Shown here: piece by piece, positions 16,647 to 25,882 of the stretch
Layout: each line of letters starts with the position of its first letter
Numbering within the stretch: the stretch's first letter is position 1
Assembly: GCA_004020365.1 (NCBI GenBank)
Contig: SAQR01000040.1
Coordinates: 1-61,157 of the forward strand
DNA: 61,157 nt
DNA from: Mesorhizobium sp.
Lineage (GTDB): Bacteria > Pseudomonadota > Alphaproteobacteria > Rhizobiales > Rhizobiaceae
Reading direction: 5' to 3'
The notes under the pieces: model-generated
Databases searched by the model: none
Seen by the model: the letters and a program-made list of their open reading frames with translations, nothing else
What the model was told of the DNA's origin: nothing
Program-made: the position numbers and the translations under genes

Positions 16647-17336
16647 ATGAAGTTGCTTGCCATCGATTGTGCCGCCAATCTCTGCGCCGCCTGTGTCTAC
16701 GACGCGGCGGCCGGGAAGGAACTCGGCCGCTCGGTGGTCGATCTCGGCAAGGGCCATGCCGAACATCTGATGGCTGTGATCGAAGAGGCGTTGACGACCG
16801 GCGGCGCCGACTATGCCGGCCTTGGCGCCATCGCCGTCTCCACCGGCCCGGGCTCCTTTACAGGACTGCGCGTCGGCGTCTCGGCGGCGCGGGGCCTGGC
16901 GCTGGCGCTGAAAATCCCGGCAATCGGGGTGACGACGCTGGAAGCGCTGGCGGCGCAAGCGACAGAGACATTTCCCGGCCGCGCCGTTCTGGCCGCGCTC
17001 GACGCCGGGCGCGAGGAGATCCATGCAGCACTTTACGACGAAGCATCCGTTTTGATTTACGGTCCCGCGGTGGCCACGCTTTCGCAAGCCGCGGCCATGG
17101 CGGTTGACAGGTTTCCGGTTCTGGCCGGGACGGCGGCCACGCAAATCGCCGCATCGGCCGGGCGCGCCTTCGACGTCGGTCTGACAAGTGCCACTGCGGA
17201 TATCGCAATCTATGCCCGGCTGGCCGCTACCAAGGGTGAAGGCGAAAAGCCGAAACCGCTTTATTTGCGCGGGGCGGACGCAAAACCGCAGGCCGGGTTT
17301 ATCCTGTCCAGGAAGAAAGCTGGGAAGAAAAACTGA
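16647..17336 (+). CDS. tsaB: tRNA threonylcarbamoyladenosine biosynthesis protein TsaB
   Basis: Partner of TsaD in adding the threonylcarbamoyl group to A37 of ANN-decoding tRNAs. The 229-aa protein shows the ASKHA fold start MKLLAIDCAANLCAACVYD, the STGPGSFTGLRVGVSAARGLA signature at about 58-77, and a normal length. An in-frame chain of codons extends far upstream within the DUF1513 gene in another frame, but ATG 16647 gives the conserved N-terminus. Its stop overlaps the rimI start (TGATG), the usual coupled arrangement in rhizobia. Confidence 0.95.
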   Translation: MKLLAIDCAANLCAACVYDAAAGKELGRSVVDLGKGHAEHLMAVIEEALTTGGADYAGLGAIAVSTGPGSFTGLRVGVSAARGLALALKIPAIGVTTLEALAAQATETFPGRAVLAALDAGREEIHAALYDEASVLIYGPAVATLSQAAAMAVDRFPVLAGTAATQIAASAGRAFDVGLTSATADIAIYARLAATKGEGEKPKPLYLRGADAKPQAGFILSRKKAGKKN

Positions 17337-17830
17337 TGCGCATTCCTTTCCTCCAGCCGCGCCGCAGGGACTTTGCGCTCGAGCCGCTGACGCTCGCCGA
17401 TAGCGCGGCGCTGTCGGTACTGCATCGCGAGGATTTCGTCCGGCCGTGGAGCGATGACGAATTCGCCGCACTGATCGAGCAGGACACGGTGTTCGGTTAT
17501 GCCGCGCGCGAGACCGGCCAGGGCGCCAAGCCGCCGGTGGGTTTCGTGCTGGCGCGCCTGGCGGCCGGGGAGGGCGAGATCCTGACTGTCGCGGTGGCGC
17601 GCTCCCATCGCCGCCGGGGGCTCGGCTGGCAATTGATGGATGCGGTGCTGCGCGAACTGCATGCGCAACGCGCAGAGGCGCTTTTCCTCGAGGTCGACGA
17701 GACCAACCTCGCCGCCATCGCGCTCTACCGGCGGCTGGGATTCCGCGAGGTCGGCAAACGTGCCAACTATTACAGATCGCCCGAGCACGGCCCGACCGGA
17801 GCGCTTGTCATGCGCCGCGATCTTCGCTAG
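17336..17830 (+). CDS. rimI: Ribosomal-protein-S18-alanine N-acetyltransferase RimI
   Basis: GNAT-fold acetyltransferase that in the studied family acetylates the N-terminal alanine of ribosomal protein S18. The 164-aa product contains the acetyl-CoA loop RSHRRRGLGWQLM (about residues 84-96) and the C-terminal GNAT block ETNLAAIALYRRLGFREVGKRANYY. The overlap with tsaB is the classic tsaB-rimI pair. Target specificity cannot be seen directly, but the gene order supports RimI over a generic GNAT. Confidence 0.93.
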   Translation: MRIPFLQPRRRDFALEPLTLADSAALSVLHREDFVRPWSDDEFAALIEQDTVFGYAARETGQGAKPPVGFVLARLAAGEGEILTVAVARSHRRRGLGWQLMDAVLRELHAQRAEALFLEVDETNLAAIALYRRLGFREVGKRANYYRSPEHGPTGALVMRRDLR

Positions 17831-17967
17831 CGCTGCGGCCCGCAAATCGGAACCGATTTTCGCAAAGCACGATGCGCAGGTCGAGATGCGCACATTGAAA
17901 GCGCTAGAGCGCAGTTTCCAGTCGGACGCGTCGCTCCAGCCAGAACTCGGGACAGGGCCAAGAGCGG

Positions 17968-18768
17968 ATGATCGGAAAAATCAGGATTTTCCTGGCGCTG
18001 AGCCTCGTTATCGCAGGCTCGTTGATCCTCGTGCCGTTGCAGATCCTGTCGATGAAGACCGGCCTCTGGCGCGAGACGTTCATCCTCAAGATCTGGCACC
18101 GGCTCATCATCCGGGCGCTGGGCATGCGCATCCATGTCAAGGGGAAATTGTCCAATCAGCGCCCGCTATTGGTTGCCTCGAACCACGTTTCCTGGACCGA
18201 CATCATGGTGCTGGGGTCGATGGTCGACGTGACGTTCATCGCCAGGGCCGACATGGCCGGCTGGCCGTTGATCGGCATGTTGTCGAAGCTGCAGCGCACC
18301 GTTTTTATCGAGCGCGAGCGCAAGCGTTCGTCGGGCGACCAGGCGAGCGAGATCGCCAGCCGCATGGCCAAGGGCGACGCCATGGTGCTGTTTGCCGAAG
18401 GTTCGACTAGCGACGGCAACGTGGTCCTGCCGTTCAAAAGCACGCTGTTCGGCGCCGCCTCGATGTCGATTTCGGAAGGGGCGGCCGAAACGGTCTTCAT
18501 CCAGCCGGTGGCGATCGTCTACACGCGCCTGCACGGCGTGCCGCTCGGTCGCAGGCACCGGCCGATTGCCGCCTGGATCGGTGACGAGGATTTGATGCCG
18601 CATCTCAAGGTGCTGATGGCGGAGGGCGGGCTCGATGCCGAAGTGCATTTCGGCGAGCCGGTCGCCTTTTCCAAGGGCTCGAACCGCAAGGAAACGGCCA
18701 GGCTGATGGAAAGTCGGGTGCGTGATATGGTGCAGGCGGCGCTCGCCGATCCGCGCCCGAGCAAGTAG
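17968..18768 (+). CDS. plsC: 1-acyl-sn-glycerol-3-phosphate acyltransferase (PlsC-like)
   Basis: Membrane enzyme that adds the second acyl chain to lysophosphatidate in phospholipid synthesis. The 266-aa protein starts with a hydrophobic anchor (residues 5-27) and carries acyltransferase motif I, NHVSWTD with H73 and D78, then a motif III form [11 protein letters not shown]. Related rhizobial proteins also acylate ornithine lipids (OlsA), and motif content alone cannot separate the two. The 137-bp gap to rimI has a REP-like AATCGGAACCGATT hairpin near 17847. It is followed by miaB. Confidence 0.88.
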   Translation: MIGKIRIFLALSLVIAGSLILVPLQILSMKTGLWRETFILKIWHRLIIRALGMRIHVKGKLSNQRPLLVASNHVSWTDIMVLGSMVDVTFIARADMAGWPLIGMLSKLQRTVFIERERKRSSGDQASEIASRMAKGDAMVLFAEGSTSDGNVVLPFKSTLFGAASMSISEGAAETVFIQPVAIVYTRLHGVPLGRRHRPIAAWIGDEDLMPHLKVLMAEGGLDAEVHFGEPVAFSKGSNRKETARLMESRVRDMVQAALADPRPSK

Positions 18769-18866
18769 GCCGGAAAGCTCCAGTGCTTTGCGCGTCCAAA
18801 GGAAGCGCGGCGCTGGAAGCCAGAATCGTCTGTTTTTTGTCGGCGAAAGGCGTTAGAAGCCGCCAG

Positions 18867-20276
18867 ATGGAACTGAATACGATAGAGCGCGACGACATCG
18901 ATATCGCGGCCGAACCTGCGGTCTCGCCGCCTGCCGCGACCAGGAAGGTCTTCGTCAAGACCTATGGCTGCCAGATGAACGTCTACGATTCACAGCGCAT
19001 GACCGACGCGCTGGCCGCCGACGGCTATGTGGCGACGGATGCCATCGGTGAGGCCGATCTGGTGCTGCTCAACACCTGCCATATCCGCGAGAAAGCCGCC
19101 GAAAAGGTCTATTCCGAACTCGGCCGGATTCGAGAGATGAAGGCCGAGCGGGCTCGGACCGGCCGCGAGATGCTGGTCGGCGTCGCCGGCTGCGTGGCGC
19201 AGGCCGAGGGCTCCGAGATCATCCGCCGCTCGCCTTCCGTCGATCTGGTCATCGGCCCGCAGACCTATCATCGGCTTGCCGACGTGCTGGCACGGGTGCG
19301 CGGCGGCGAAAAGATCGTCGAGACCGACTATGCCATCGAGGACAAGTTCGAGCACCTGCCGCAGCCGAAGCGCGCCGAGATCATCAGGCGCGGCGTCACC
19401 GCGTTCCTGACCGTGCAGGAAGGCTGCGACAAGTTCTGCACCTTCTGCGTCGTGCCCTATACAAGAGGCTCGGAAGTGTCGCGGCCGGTGGCGCAGATCG
19501 TCGCCGAGGCCGAGCGGCTGGCGCAAGCCGGCGTGCGCGAGGTGACGTTGCTTGGCCAGAACGTCAATGCCTGGCACGGCGAGGGTGAAAACGCCGAAGA
19601 ATGGGGTCTTGGCCGCCTGCTGTTCCGGCTGGCCGAGATTCCCGGGCTGGCGCGGTTGCGCTACACCACCAGCCATCCGCGCGACATGGACGACGAGTTG
19701 ATCGCCGCTCACCGTGACTTGCCGGCGCTGATGCCCTATCTGCATTTGCCTGTGCAATCCGGCTCCGACCGCATCCTCAAGGCGATGAACCGCAGGCATA
19801 CGGCAAAAGACTATTTGACGCTGCTCGACCGGATCCGCGCCGCACGCAGCGATATTGCGCTTTCAGGCGACTTCATTGTCGGCTTTCCCGGCGAGACGGA
19901 TGCGGATTTCGAGGCGACGATGGACCTTGTCCGCCAGGTGAACTATGCCTCGGCCTTCTCGTTCAAATATTCGCCACGCCCCGGCACGCCGGGCGCGGAA
20001 ATGGCCGATCATGTGCCGGAAGCGGTCAAGGACGAGCGCCTGCAGCGGCTGCAGGCGCTGCTGCTTACCCAGCAGCAGGCGTTCGGCGCCAGCCTGGTCG
20101 GCAGCACCATCGATACGCTGATCGAGAAGCCGGGCCGCCAGGCTGGCCAGAAGGTCGGCCGCTCACCGTGGCTGCAGCCGGTTATTGTTGATGAAAAGTC
20201 CGGCGAAATCGGTGAGATTATCCAGGTACGAATCACGAAGACGGGTTACAATAGCCTGTTCGCCGAATTGGCCTGA
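18867..20276 (+). CDS. miaB: tRNA-2-methylthio-N6-dimethylallyladenosine synthase
   Basis: Radical-SAM methylthiotransferase that modifies A37 of tRNAs. The 469-aa protein has the N-terminal UPF0004 domain with cluster cysteines in GCQMN (C35), NTCHIR and GCVAQ, the radical-SAM triad in [17 protein letters not shown], and a C-terminal TRAM domain. ATG 18867 is chosen because it fits the family start; upstream in-frame codons from 18783 encode non-conserved residues. It lies between plsC and phoH as in many rhizobia. Confidence 0.97.
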   Translation: MELNTIERDDIDIAAEPAVSPPAATRKVFVKTYGCQMNVYDSQRMTDALAADGYVATDAIGEADLVLLNTCHIREKAAEKVYSELGRIREMKAERARTGREMLVGVAGCVAQAEGSEIIRRSPSVDLVIGPQTYHRLADVLARVRGGEKIVETDYAIEDKFEHLPQPKRAEIIRRGVTAFLTVQEGCDKFCTFCVVPYTRGSEVSRPVAQIVAEAERLAQAGVREVTLLGQNVNAWHGEGENAEEWGLGRLLFRLAEIPGLARLRYTTSHPRDMDDELIAAHRDLPALMPYLHLPVQSGSDRILKAMNRRHTAKDYLTLLDRIRAARSDIALSGDFIVGFPGETDADFEATMDLVRQVNYASAFSFKYSPRPGTPGAEMADHVPEAVKDERLQRLQALLLTQQQAFGASLVGSTIDTLIEKPGRQAGQKVGRSPWLQPVIVDEKSGEIGEIIQVRITKTGYNSLFAELA

Positions 20277-20302
20277 AGGTCTCGGCAGATGAGGAGAGAC
20301 GG

Positions 20303-21352
20303 TTGAGCGCTGCGGAAGTGAAGAACCTGCCCCAGAACCTACCATCGGGGGCTTCGGATATGGCGCACATCGTTCTGACTTTCGACAATAACAAGCTTGC
20401 CAGCGCCCTTTATGGTCAGTTCGACGAGAATCTGGCCAGGCTCGAGCAGAAGCTTGGCGTCGATATCCGTTCCCGCGGCAACCAGCTGACCATCAAGGGC
20501 TCCGCCTCGGCCGCCGAGCAGGCGCGCCGCGCCCTGGACAATCTCTACGGCATTCTCCAGAAAGGCGCTGACATCGGCCAGTCGGACGTCGACGGCGCCG
20601 TCCGCATGGCGCTCGCCGCCGACGACCAGCTGACGCTGCCGACGCTGGAGCGCAAGGGCAAGGTGTCCGCCGCCCAGATATCGACGCGCAAGAAGACCAT
20701 CTATGCCCGTTCGCTCAACCAGGACGCCTATATGCGCGCGCTGGAGCGGTCCGAACTCGTCTTCGGCATCGGCCCGGCCGGCACCGGAAAAACCTTCCTG
20801 GCGGTGGCGCATGCGGCGATGCTGCTCGAACGTGGCATGGTCGAGCGCATCGTGCTGTCGCGGCCTGCCGTCGAGGCCGGCGAGCGGCTCGGCTTCCTGC
20901 CCGGCGACATGAAGGAGAAGGTCGATCCCTATCTTCGGCCGCTCTATGACGCGCTTTACGAGATGATGCCGGCCGACAAGGTCGAGCGGGCGATTGCCGC
21001 CGAGGTGATCGAGATCGCGCCGCTGGCCTTCATGCGCGGCCGCACGCTGGCGCACTCCGCCGTCATCCTCGACGAGGCGCAGAACACCACGCCGATGCAG
21101 ATGAAGATGTTCCTGACCCGTCTCGGCGAGAATTCGCGCATGATCGTCACCGGCGATCCGACCCAGATCGACCTGCCGCAAAACACCAAATCCGGTCTGG
21201 TCGAGGCGCTCAGGATCCTCGACGGCGTCACCGGCATGGTGACGGTGCGCTTCAACGAAGGCGACGTCGTCAGGCATCCGCTGGTCGCCGAGATCGTCAA
21301 GGCCTACGACCGCGACGGCAAGCTGGCCCGGGGCCTGGGCGCCGAAAGCTGA
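20303..21352 (+). CDS. phoH: PhoH-like P-loop ATPase
   Basis: Cytoplasmic ATPase, probably acting on RNA together with YbeY. The 349-aa protein has an N-terminal KH-like region (about 20-85), then the PhoH domain with Walker A GPAGTGKT at 157-164 and Walker B ILDEAQNTTPMQMKMFLTRLG. The start is TTG 20303, supported by GAGGAG at 20291-20296 with a 6-nt spacer; the first in-frame ATG is at about 20360, after the conserved N-terminus. It is 26 bp from miaB and 12 bp from ybeY, so the block is likely one operon. Confidence 0.95.
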   Translation: MSAAEVKNLPQNLPSGASDMAHIVLTFDNNKLASALYGQFDENLARLEQKLGVDIRSRGNQLTIKGSASAAEQARRALDNLYGILQKGADIGQSDVDGAVRMALAADDQLTLPTLERKGKVSAAQISTRKKTIYARSLNQDAYMRALERSELVFGIGPAGTGKTFLAVAHAAMLLERGMVERIVLSRPAVEAGERLGFLPGDMKEKVDPYLRPLYDALYEMMPADKVERAIAAEVIEIAPLAFMRGRTLAHSAVILDEAQNTTPMQMKMFLTRLGENSRMIVTGDPTQIDLPQNTKSGLVEALRILDGVTGMVTVRFNEGDVVRHPLVAEIVKAYDRDGKLARGLGAES

Positions 21353-21364
21353 AGATGCAGCCTT

Positions 21365-21871
21365 ATGGCTGAGGACAAAAAATCTTTAGGCGCGGATCTT
21401 CCGGTTCCCGTCGACATCGATATAGCAGTCGAAGCGGGCGACTGGCCCGAAGAGGCCGCGCTGACGCGGCTGGTCGATCGCGCCGTTGCCGCCGCGTTTG
21501 CCGAAACCGGCGCGGCCGGCCGTTCCGAGCTCAGCATCGTTTTTTCTGACGATGCCCATATCCGCAGTCTCAATGCCGGATGGCGCGGCAAGGACAAACC
21601 GACCAACGTCCTGTCTTTCCCGGCTTTTCCGCTCGCCAAGGGCAGTCCGCTGCCGCCCATGCTGGGCGACATTGTGCTGGCCGCCGAGACGGTTGCGCGG
21701 GAATCGGCACTGGAAGACAAGCCTTTCGACAACCATATCACCCATCTCGTCATCCACGGCCTGCTGCATTTGCTGGGCTACGATCACGAGACCGACGCCG
21801 AGGCCGAAGAAATGGAAGCCGTCGAACGCGCAGCACTTGCAAGGCTTGCCATTCCCGATCCCTACGCGTAA
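21365..21871 (+). CDS. ybeY: Endoribonuclease YbeY (rRNA maturation factor)
   Basis: Zinc-dependent endoribonuclease needed for 16S rRNA 3'-end processing and ribosome quality control. The 168-aa product has the zinc motif [11 protein letters not shown] with H131, H135 and H141, preceded by the conserved segment [10 protein letters not shown] and [12 protein letters not shown] 21365 follows the phoH stop by 12 bp. The order phoH-ybeY-corC is conserved in alphaproteobacteria. Confidence 0.96.
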   Translation: MAEDKKSLGADLPVPVDIDIAVEAGDWPEEAALTRLVDRAVAAAFAETGAAGRSELSIVFSDDAHIRSLNAGWRGKDKPTNVLSFPAFPLAKGSPLPPMLGDIVLAAETVARESALEDKPFDNHITHLVIHGLLHLLGYDHETDAEAEEMEAVERAALARLAIPDPYA

Positions 21872-21898
21872 CTAAAAAGATCAAATGACCGGACGACA

Positions 21899-22972
21899 AT
21901 GAACGACAAACCAGAGACTGCCGCCCGCCCAGACGCCGGCAGTGCGACCAAGCCATCCGAACAGACGGAAGAGGACTCTAGTCCGAGTACCACGACCGGC
22001 AGCTTCGCCAGCGAGCCATCGCCTGCCGGTCCTTCCCTGTTCGATCGCGTGCTCGGCCTGTTCAGGCAGCGCAACGGCACCAGCCTGCGCGAGGAGATCG
22101 CCGACGCGCTTGCCGAAACGGCGAGCGATGCCGGCGCCTTTTCGCCCGGCGAACGAGCCATGCTCAACAACATTCTGCGCCTGCGCGAGGTTCGCGTCGA
22201 GGATGTCATGGTGCCGCGCGCCGACATCGAGGCGGTCGAGATCACGACGAACCTGGGCGATCTTCTGGGACTGTTCGAGCAGTCCGGCCACTCCCGCATG
22301 CCGGTCTATTCGGAGACGCTCGACGACCCGCGCGGCATGGTCCACATCCGCGACGTGCTCGCTCACATCACCAAGCTCGCCCGCGTCAGAAAGGGCCGGA
22401 CGACCAGGAAAGCCGCTCCTGCCACGCTTCTCGATCTCGCCAAGGTCGATCTGACGCGCACCATCGGCGACCTGACCCTGATCCGCCCGGTGCTTTTCGT
22501 GCCGCCGTCGATGCTCGCCTCCGATCTGATGGGGCGGATGCAGGCGATGCGCACCCAGATGGCGCTGGTCATCGACGAATATGGCGGCACCGATGGTCTG
22601 GTCTCGCTCGAGGATATCGTCGAGATGGTGGTCGGCGACATCGAGGACGAGCACGACGAGGATGAGCCGATGATCACCCAGACCGGCGAGGGCGTGTTCG
22701 TCGTCGACGGCAAGGCCGAGATCGACGATGTCGCCAAGATGATCGGCGAGGATTTCGCCGCCGGCGAGCATGGCGAATATGTCGACACGATCGGCGGCAT
22801 GATCTTCAACACGCTTGGCCGGGTCCCGGCCCGCGGCGAAGTGGTGCAGGCCATCCCCGGCTTCGAATTCCATGTGCTCGACGCCGATCCACGCCGGGTC
22901 AAGCGTGTGCGCATCGTGGAGACCCAGAAGGGCGAGCGCCGGCGGCGCGCGGTGCGCGCCGAGCAGGCTTGA
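21899..22972 (+). CDS. CorC/HlyC-type CBS-domain protein
   Basis: Cytoplasmic protein with a pair of CBS domains (about residues 95-245; motifs VMVPRADIEAVE and DEYGGTDGLVSLEDIVE) and a C-terminal transporter-associated CorC_HlyC domain (about 265-345). The 357-aa length is normal for the soluble CorC/TlyC form without DUF21 membrane helices. Proteins of this type are tied to Mg/Co efflux or membrane homeostasis; names such as hemolysin are historical. In relatives lnt follows directly, but here a 2.9-kb segment intervenes. Confidence 0.92.
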   Translation: MNDKPETAARPDAGSATKPSEQTEEDSSPSTTTGSFASEPSPAGPSLFDRVLGLFRQRNGTSLREEIADALAETASDAGAFSPGERAMLNNILRLREVRVEDVMVPRADIEAVEITTNLGDLLGLFEQSGHSRMPVYSETLDDPRGMVHIRDVLAHITKLARVRKGRTTRKAAPATLLDLAKVDLTRTIGDLTLIRPVLFVPPSMLASDLMGRMQAMRTQMALVIDEYGGTDGLVSLEDIVEMVVGDIEDEHDEDEPMITQTGEGVFVVDGKAEIDDVAKMIGEDFAAGEHGEYVDTIGGMIFNTLGRVPARGEVVQAIPGFEFHVLDADPRRVKRVRIVETQKGERRRRAVRAEQA

Positions 22973-23240
22973 AAGACGCCGCTCGCCCGATGACGGTCGA
23001 CGATCCGTTCAAGCACTCAACCTTGGGCTCCGGCATATCCTGCAAGGGCGCGCGCCGCATTGATCTGGCTTGAAAAGACTTTCGGCCTCGAAACCGAGCA
23101 TGGTGGTCAGCGTGCCTGTGCTCAATTGGGAAGATGCGCCGATACCGGTCATTCACGGCCGCGCAGCCCCAGCGCCCGGTTATGCACTCGCCCAGGCGCC
23201 TCCGGCAGCGGCGCACCCATCCAACACCACCCCAAATTTA
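22973..23240. other. Gap between corC and the foreign-looking oxidase gene
   Basis: About 270 bp with no recognised gene. A TTG-started frame (23070-23285) encodes a proline- and alanine-rich 71-residue product but has no clear ribosome-binding site and runs into the oxidase gene on the other strand. The segment is the left boundary of the probable insertion; no transposase remnant was seen. Confidence 0.4.
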
Positions 23241-24710
23241 TCAAGTATCGCCCGCGCCGTCGGAACCGCTCACACCGGCGCTTAGCCCCGGGCGGATGTT
23301 CTGGTTATGGTGGAAGACGTTGTCGGGGTCGTACGAGGACTTCACGTCAGCCAGCCGGTCAAAGACGGAGTCGCCGTACGCCTCGCGGACCCGGCCCGGG
23401 TCTTCGTCGCCGCCGAGGAAATTGACGTAGACGCCTTTGCGGAAGCGGCCAAGAGCTGCGAGGAACTCCCTCGTCCAGGCCGTGTCTCGGTCGCCGAAGT
23501 CCTCGCCGGGCCGCCACGCAGCGTGGACGATGATCGCGTGCGACGCTTGCCGGTTCCCGAACGCCGTCGCGCCCTCGGCCACTCGGCTCACCGCCCCCTT
23601 CAGATGGAACATTGCCACATACGACCGTGGCGACGAGCAGGAGAATGCGTGCCCGGCGATCACGTCGATGAGGTCGTCGCGGAGCGCGGGGAGGTGGGTG
23701 GCCTTCCAGTAGTAGTTCCAACCGTGGAGGACGGTCGAGTCGAGCGCGCTCTGAAATGCCACGTACGGCTTGGGCCCGGCCAGATCGAGGAGTGGAGTCC
23801 GAAATGCGCGCAGCGGGCGGAGCGCCTTCTCACCCTCCTCGATCGGCCCGGCGTAGCACGCGCCCACCATCACCACCGGGCGCCAGTGCAGTTCCTCGGA
23901 GATGACCGATAGAGGCGGAACGGTGCAGAATTTTACGACAGTGCCGAGCTCGTCGGGAGCGTCGCGGATGACGTCGCGGTAGAAACGGAGGACCTCCCCG
24001 GCGTCGCTCGCGTCCCAGAGGATGGGCCCGGCCAGAACGGTGGGCCCGACGGGGTGGAGGCAGAACTCGAACGAGGTGACCACGCCGAAGTTGCCGCCGC
24101 CGCCGCGCAACGCCCAGAACAGGTCGGGGTGTTCGTCCTCGGACGCCCGCAGACGCTCGCCGTCGGCCGTCACGACGTCGGCGGCGAGGAGGTTGTCGAC
24201 CGCGAGGCCATGCTTGCGCATCAGCCAGCCGATGCCACCGCCGAGGGTGAGCCCGGCGACTCCGGTATGGCTCACGATTCCGCCGGTGGTGGCCAGGCCG
24301 TGCGCCTGCGTCTCGCGGTCGACGTCGCCCCACAGCGCGCCACCCTGCACCCACGCCCTGCGGCCGGCGGGATCGACCCGCACGCCCCGCATCGCCGAGA
24401 GGTCGATGACGATCCCGTCGTCGCAAACCGCGGTGCCCGCCACGCCGTGGCCTCCGCCCCGTATGGCGATCTCCAGATCGTGGTCGCGAGCGAAACGCAC
24501 GGCCGCGACCACGTCGGCGGTCCCGATGCATCGGGCGATCAGATGCGGGCGCCGGTCAATGGCGCCGTTCCAGATTGCACGGGCGACATCGTAGTCGGCG
24601 TGGCTGGCATTGATAAGCCGGCCTCGGAACCCGTCGATTTCCACGACGGTTGGCTGCATGCTCCCGTGGTGGGCATCTGCGTACGTTGTTGTCGTCGTAG
24701 GTGTCGTCAT
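23241..24710 (-). CDS. FAD-dependent oxidase, berberine-bridge-enzyme family
   Basis: A 489-aa flavoprotein of the vanillyl-alcohol-oxidase fold. The FAD-binding part has IRGGGHGVAG with H88 in the place of the covalent 8-alpha-histidyl link, followed by VCDDGIVIDLSAMRGV and TGGIVSHTGVAGLTLGGGIG. The site that holds a second, cysteinyl link in bicovalent members lacks Cys, so flavin is probably held by one bond. The C-terminal BBE motif NVFHHNQNIRPG is present. ATG 24710 has a strong GGAGGA 6-7 bp upstream. A run of Thr residues follows the start. No signal peptide is visible. Substrate unknown: relatives oxidise sugars or secondary metabolites. It is divergent from an HxlR regulator and interrupts the corC-lnt order, which suggests horizontal acquisition, perhaps from an actinobacterium. 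Confidence 0.92.
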   Translation of the reverse strand: MTTPTTTTTYADAHHGSMQPTVVEIDGFRGRLINASHADYDVARAIWNGAIDRRPHLIARCIGTADVVAAVRFARDHDLEIAIRGGGHGVAGTAVCDDGIVIDLSAMRGVRVDPAGRRAWVQGGALWGDVDRETQAHGLATTGGIVSHTGVAGLTLGGGIGWLMRKHGLAVDNLLAADVVTADGERLRASEDEHPDLFWALRGGGGNFGVVTSFEFCLHPVGPTVLAGPILWDASDAGEVLRFYRDVIRDAPDELGTVVKFCTVPPLSVISEELHWRPVVMVGACYAGPIEEGEKALRPLRAFRTPLLDLAGPKPYVAFQSALDSTVLHGWNYYWKATHLPALRDDLIDVIAGHAFSCSSPRSYVAMFHLKGAVSRVAEGATAFGNRQASHAIIVHAAWRPGEDFGDRDTAWTREFLAALGRFRKGVYVNFLGGDEDPGRVREAYGDSVFDRLADVKSSYDPDNVFHHNQNIRPGLSAGVSGSDGAGDT

Positions 24711-24833
24711 CGTGTCCTCCTCTCGTCGAGAGAGGCGACATCGGACCACGGCGGGCCGCTGCCGTATAGTCAACAATCTGGACTCCACAATCGGAGGCGG
24801 ATGCGCAACATTGCTGTTGTGAGGACGTCTGTT
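24711..24833. promoter_or_regulatory. Divergent promoter/operator region of the oxidase and HxlR regulator
   Basis: The 123-bp gap has a CTCTCGTCGAGAG inverted repeat near 24720-24732 (overlapping the leader of the oxidase) and an AGTC-9-GACT inverted repeat at 24768-24784 beside a TATAGT hexamer (24765-24770). Read on the minus strand, TTGACT at 24773-24768 could be a -35 for the oxidase. The repeat at 24768-24784 is the best candidate operator for the regulator. Confidence 0.45.
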
Positions 24834-25532
24834 ATGAGAACATACGGCCAGTACTGCCCCATCGCCCGTGGCGCCGAGATTTTCGCCGAGCGCTGGACGC
24901 CGCTGATCATCCGCAACCTGTACCTTGGCTGCGGAAGCTTCAGCGAGATCCTGGAGGGCGCGCCCGGACTCTCCCGTACCCTGCTCTCAGAGCGGCTCAA
25001 GCAGCTCGAACGCGTCGGTGTCATTGAGTCGAATCCCAAGCCCGACGGACGCGGGCGCCACTACGAGCTCACCTCCGCTGGCCACGACCTCTTCACGGTC
25101 TGCCAGTCGCTCGGCGAGTGGGGCGCGCATTGGCTGGAGATCGCCCCCCAGCACCTAGACCCCTTTGTGGCCCTGTGGTCGATGTGCAAGGCGCTCCGGC
25201 GGGACCAGCTCCCGGATCGACGCGTCGTCATCCGCTTCGACTTCACCGGCCGCCCACACCGGGAGCGCTATTGGCTGCTCATTGAGCTCGGAGACACAGA
25301 AATCTGCAAGACTTACCCTGGCTTCGATGAGGACCTCTACATCACGGCGGAAGCCGAAGCTTTCGTCAAATGGCAAGCCGGCCAGCTCAGTTGGTCCCAA
25401 GCCACCCGCGACGACCGCATCCAGCTCGACGGCGACCTGTCGCTCGCAAGAGCCTTCCCGACCTGGAACGCCCGCAGCATGTTCGCCCACATCATGCCGG
25501 TCTCTCGCACCGCCACGAGTCATGCAGGTTGA
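24834..25532 (+). CDS. HxlR-type winged-helix regulator with C-terminal SCP2-like domain
   Basis: A 232-aa transcription factor. The first 90 residues form the HxlR winged helix, with the family start YGQYCPIARGAEIFAERWTP, the recognition segment LSRTLLSERLKQLERVGVIE and the wing KPDGRGRHYELT. The C-terminal half resembles the sterol-carrier-like ligand domain of actinobacterial HxlR proteins, with many charged residues. ATG 24834 is preferred because GAGGA at 24821-24825 is 8 bp upstream; ATG 24801 is an alternative. It is divergent from the oxidase gene, the usual layout of a regulator controlling its neighbour. The nearby cysteine in YCPIA could sense redox state, as in some HxlR members; that is a guess. 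Confidence 0.88.
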   Translation: MRTYGQYCPIARGAEIFAERWTPLIIRNLYLGCGSFSEILEGAPGLSRTLLSERLKQLERVGVIESNPKPDGRGRHYELTSAGHDLFTVCQSLGEWGAHWLEIAPQHLDPFVALWSMCKALRRDQLPDRRVVIRFDFTGRPHRERYWLLIELGDTEICKTYPGFDEDLYITAEAEAFVKWQAGQLSWSQATRDDRIQLDGDLSLARAFPTWNARSMFAHIMPVSRTATSHAG

Positions 25533-25882
25533 CATTCCGTATGCGGCCTCTCGATGCGGCACCGCACCGCCAGCGTGTGACGTGAACAAACTCCCATATC
25601 TCAGATGCTATCCGGGATGGAAAGCCGCCGGATTGCCGATCGATTGCCGATCGAACCACTTGCCTGAAATTCACATAATTCGACGCACTGATGCCGAGAG
25701 CGGGTGTATTACCAAGGTCCGAAGACATCCAGTGTTTTGCCATTGGCTCGACGATTGCGAATGACAGCAACGGGTCGCGAGCCGAAATTCAATCCGGTAC
25801 GTAGGCTGAAGCGTGGGCGTTTGGAACGTGGACCGTGGCCTGATAAATCTTCTGCCGTGATTCGCACGACTCGGAAGCATCG
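25533..25882. other. Gap between the HxlR gene and lnt; 11-bp tandem duplication
   Basis: About 350 bp without a recognised gene. It contains an 11-bp direct tandem duplication (GATTGCCGATC at 25631-25641 and 25642-25652) and probably the right boundary of the inserted segment. An lnt promoter must lie here or upstream, because the insert breaks any read-through from corC; I could not fix its position. Confidence 0.45.

Noticed and set aside
15438-17336. A 632-codon frame extending tsaB far upstream
   Set aside because: Its first 400 codons overlap the DUF1513 gene in another frame and are Arg/Ala-rich noise. The TsaB family start is at 16647.
23070-23285. A 71-codon Pro/Ala-rich ORF after corC
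   Set aside because: TTG start, no ribosome-binding site, no family match and overlap with the oxidase gene on the other strand.
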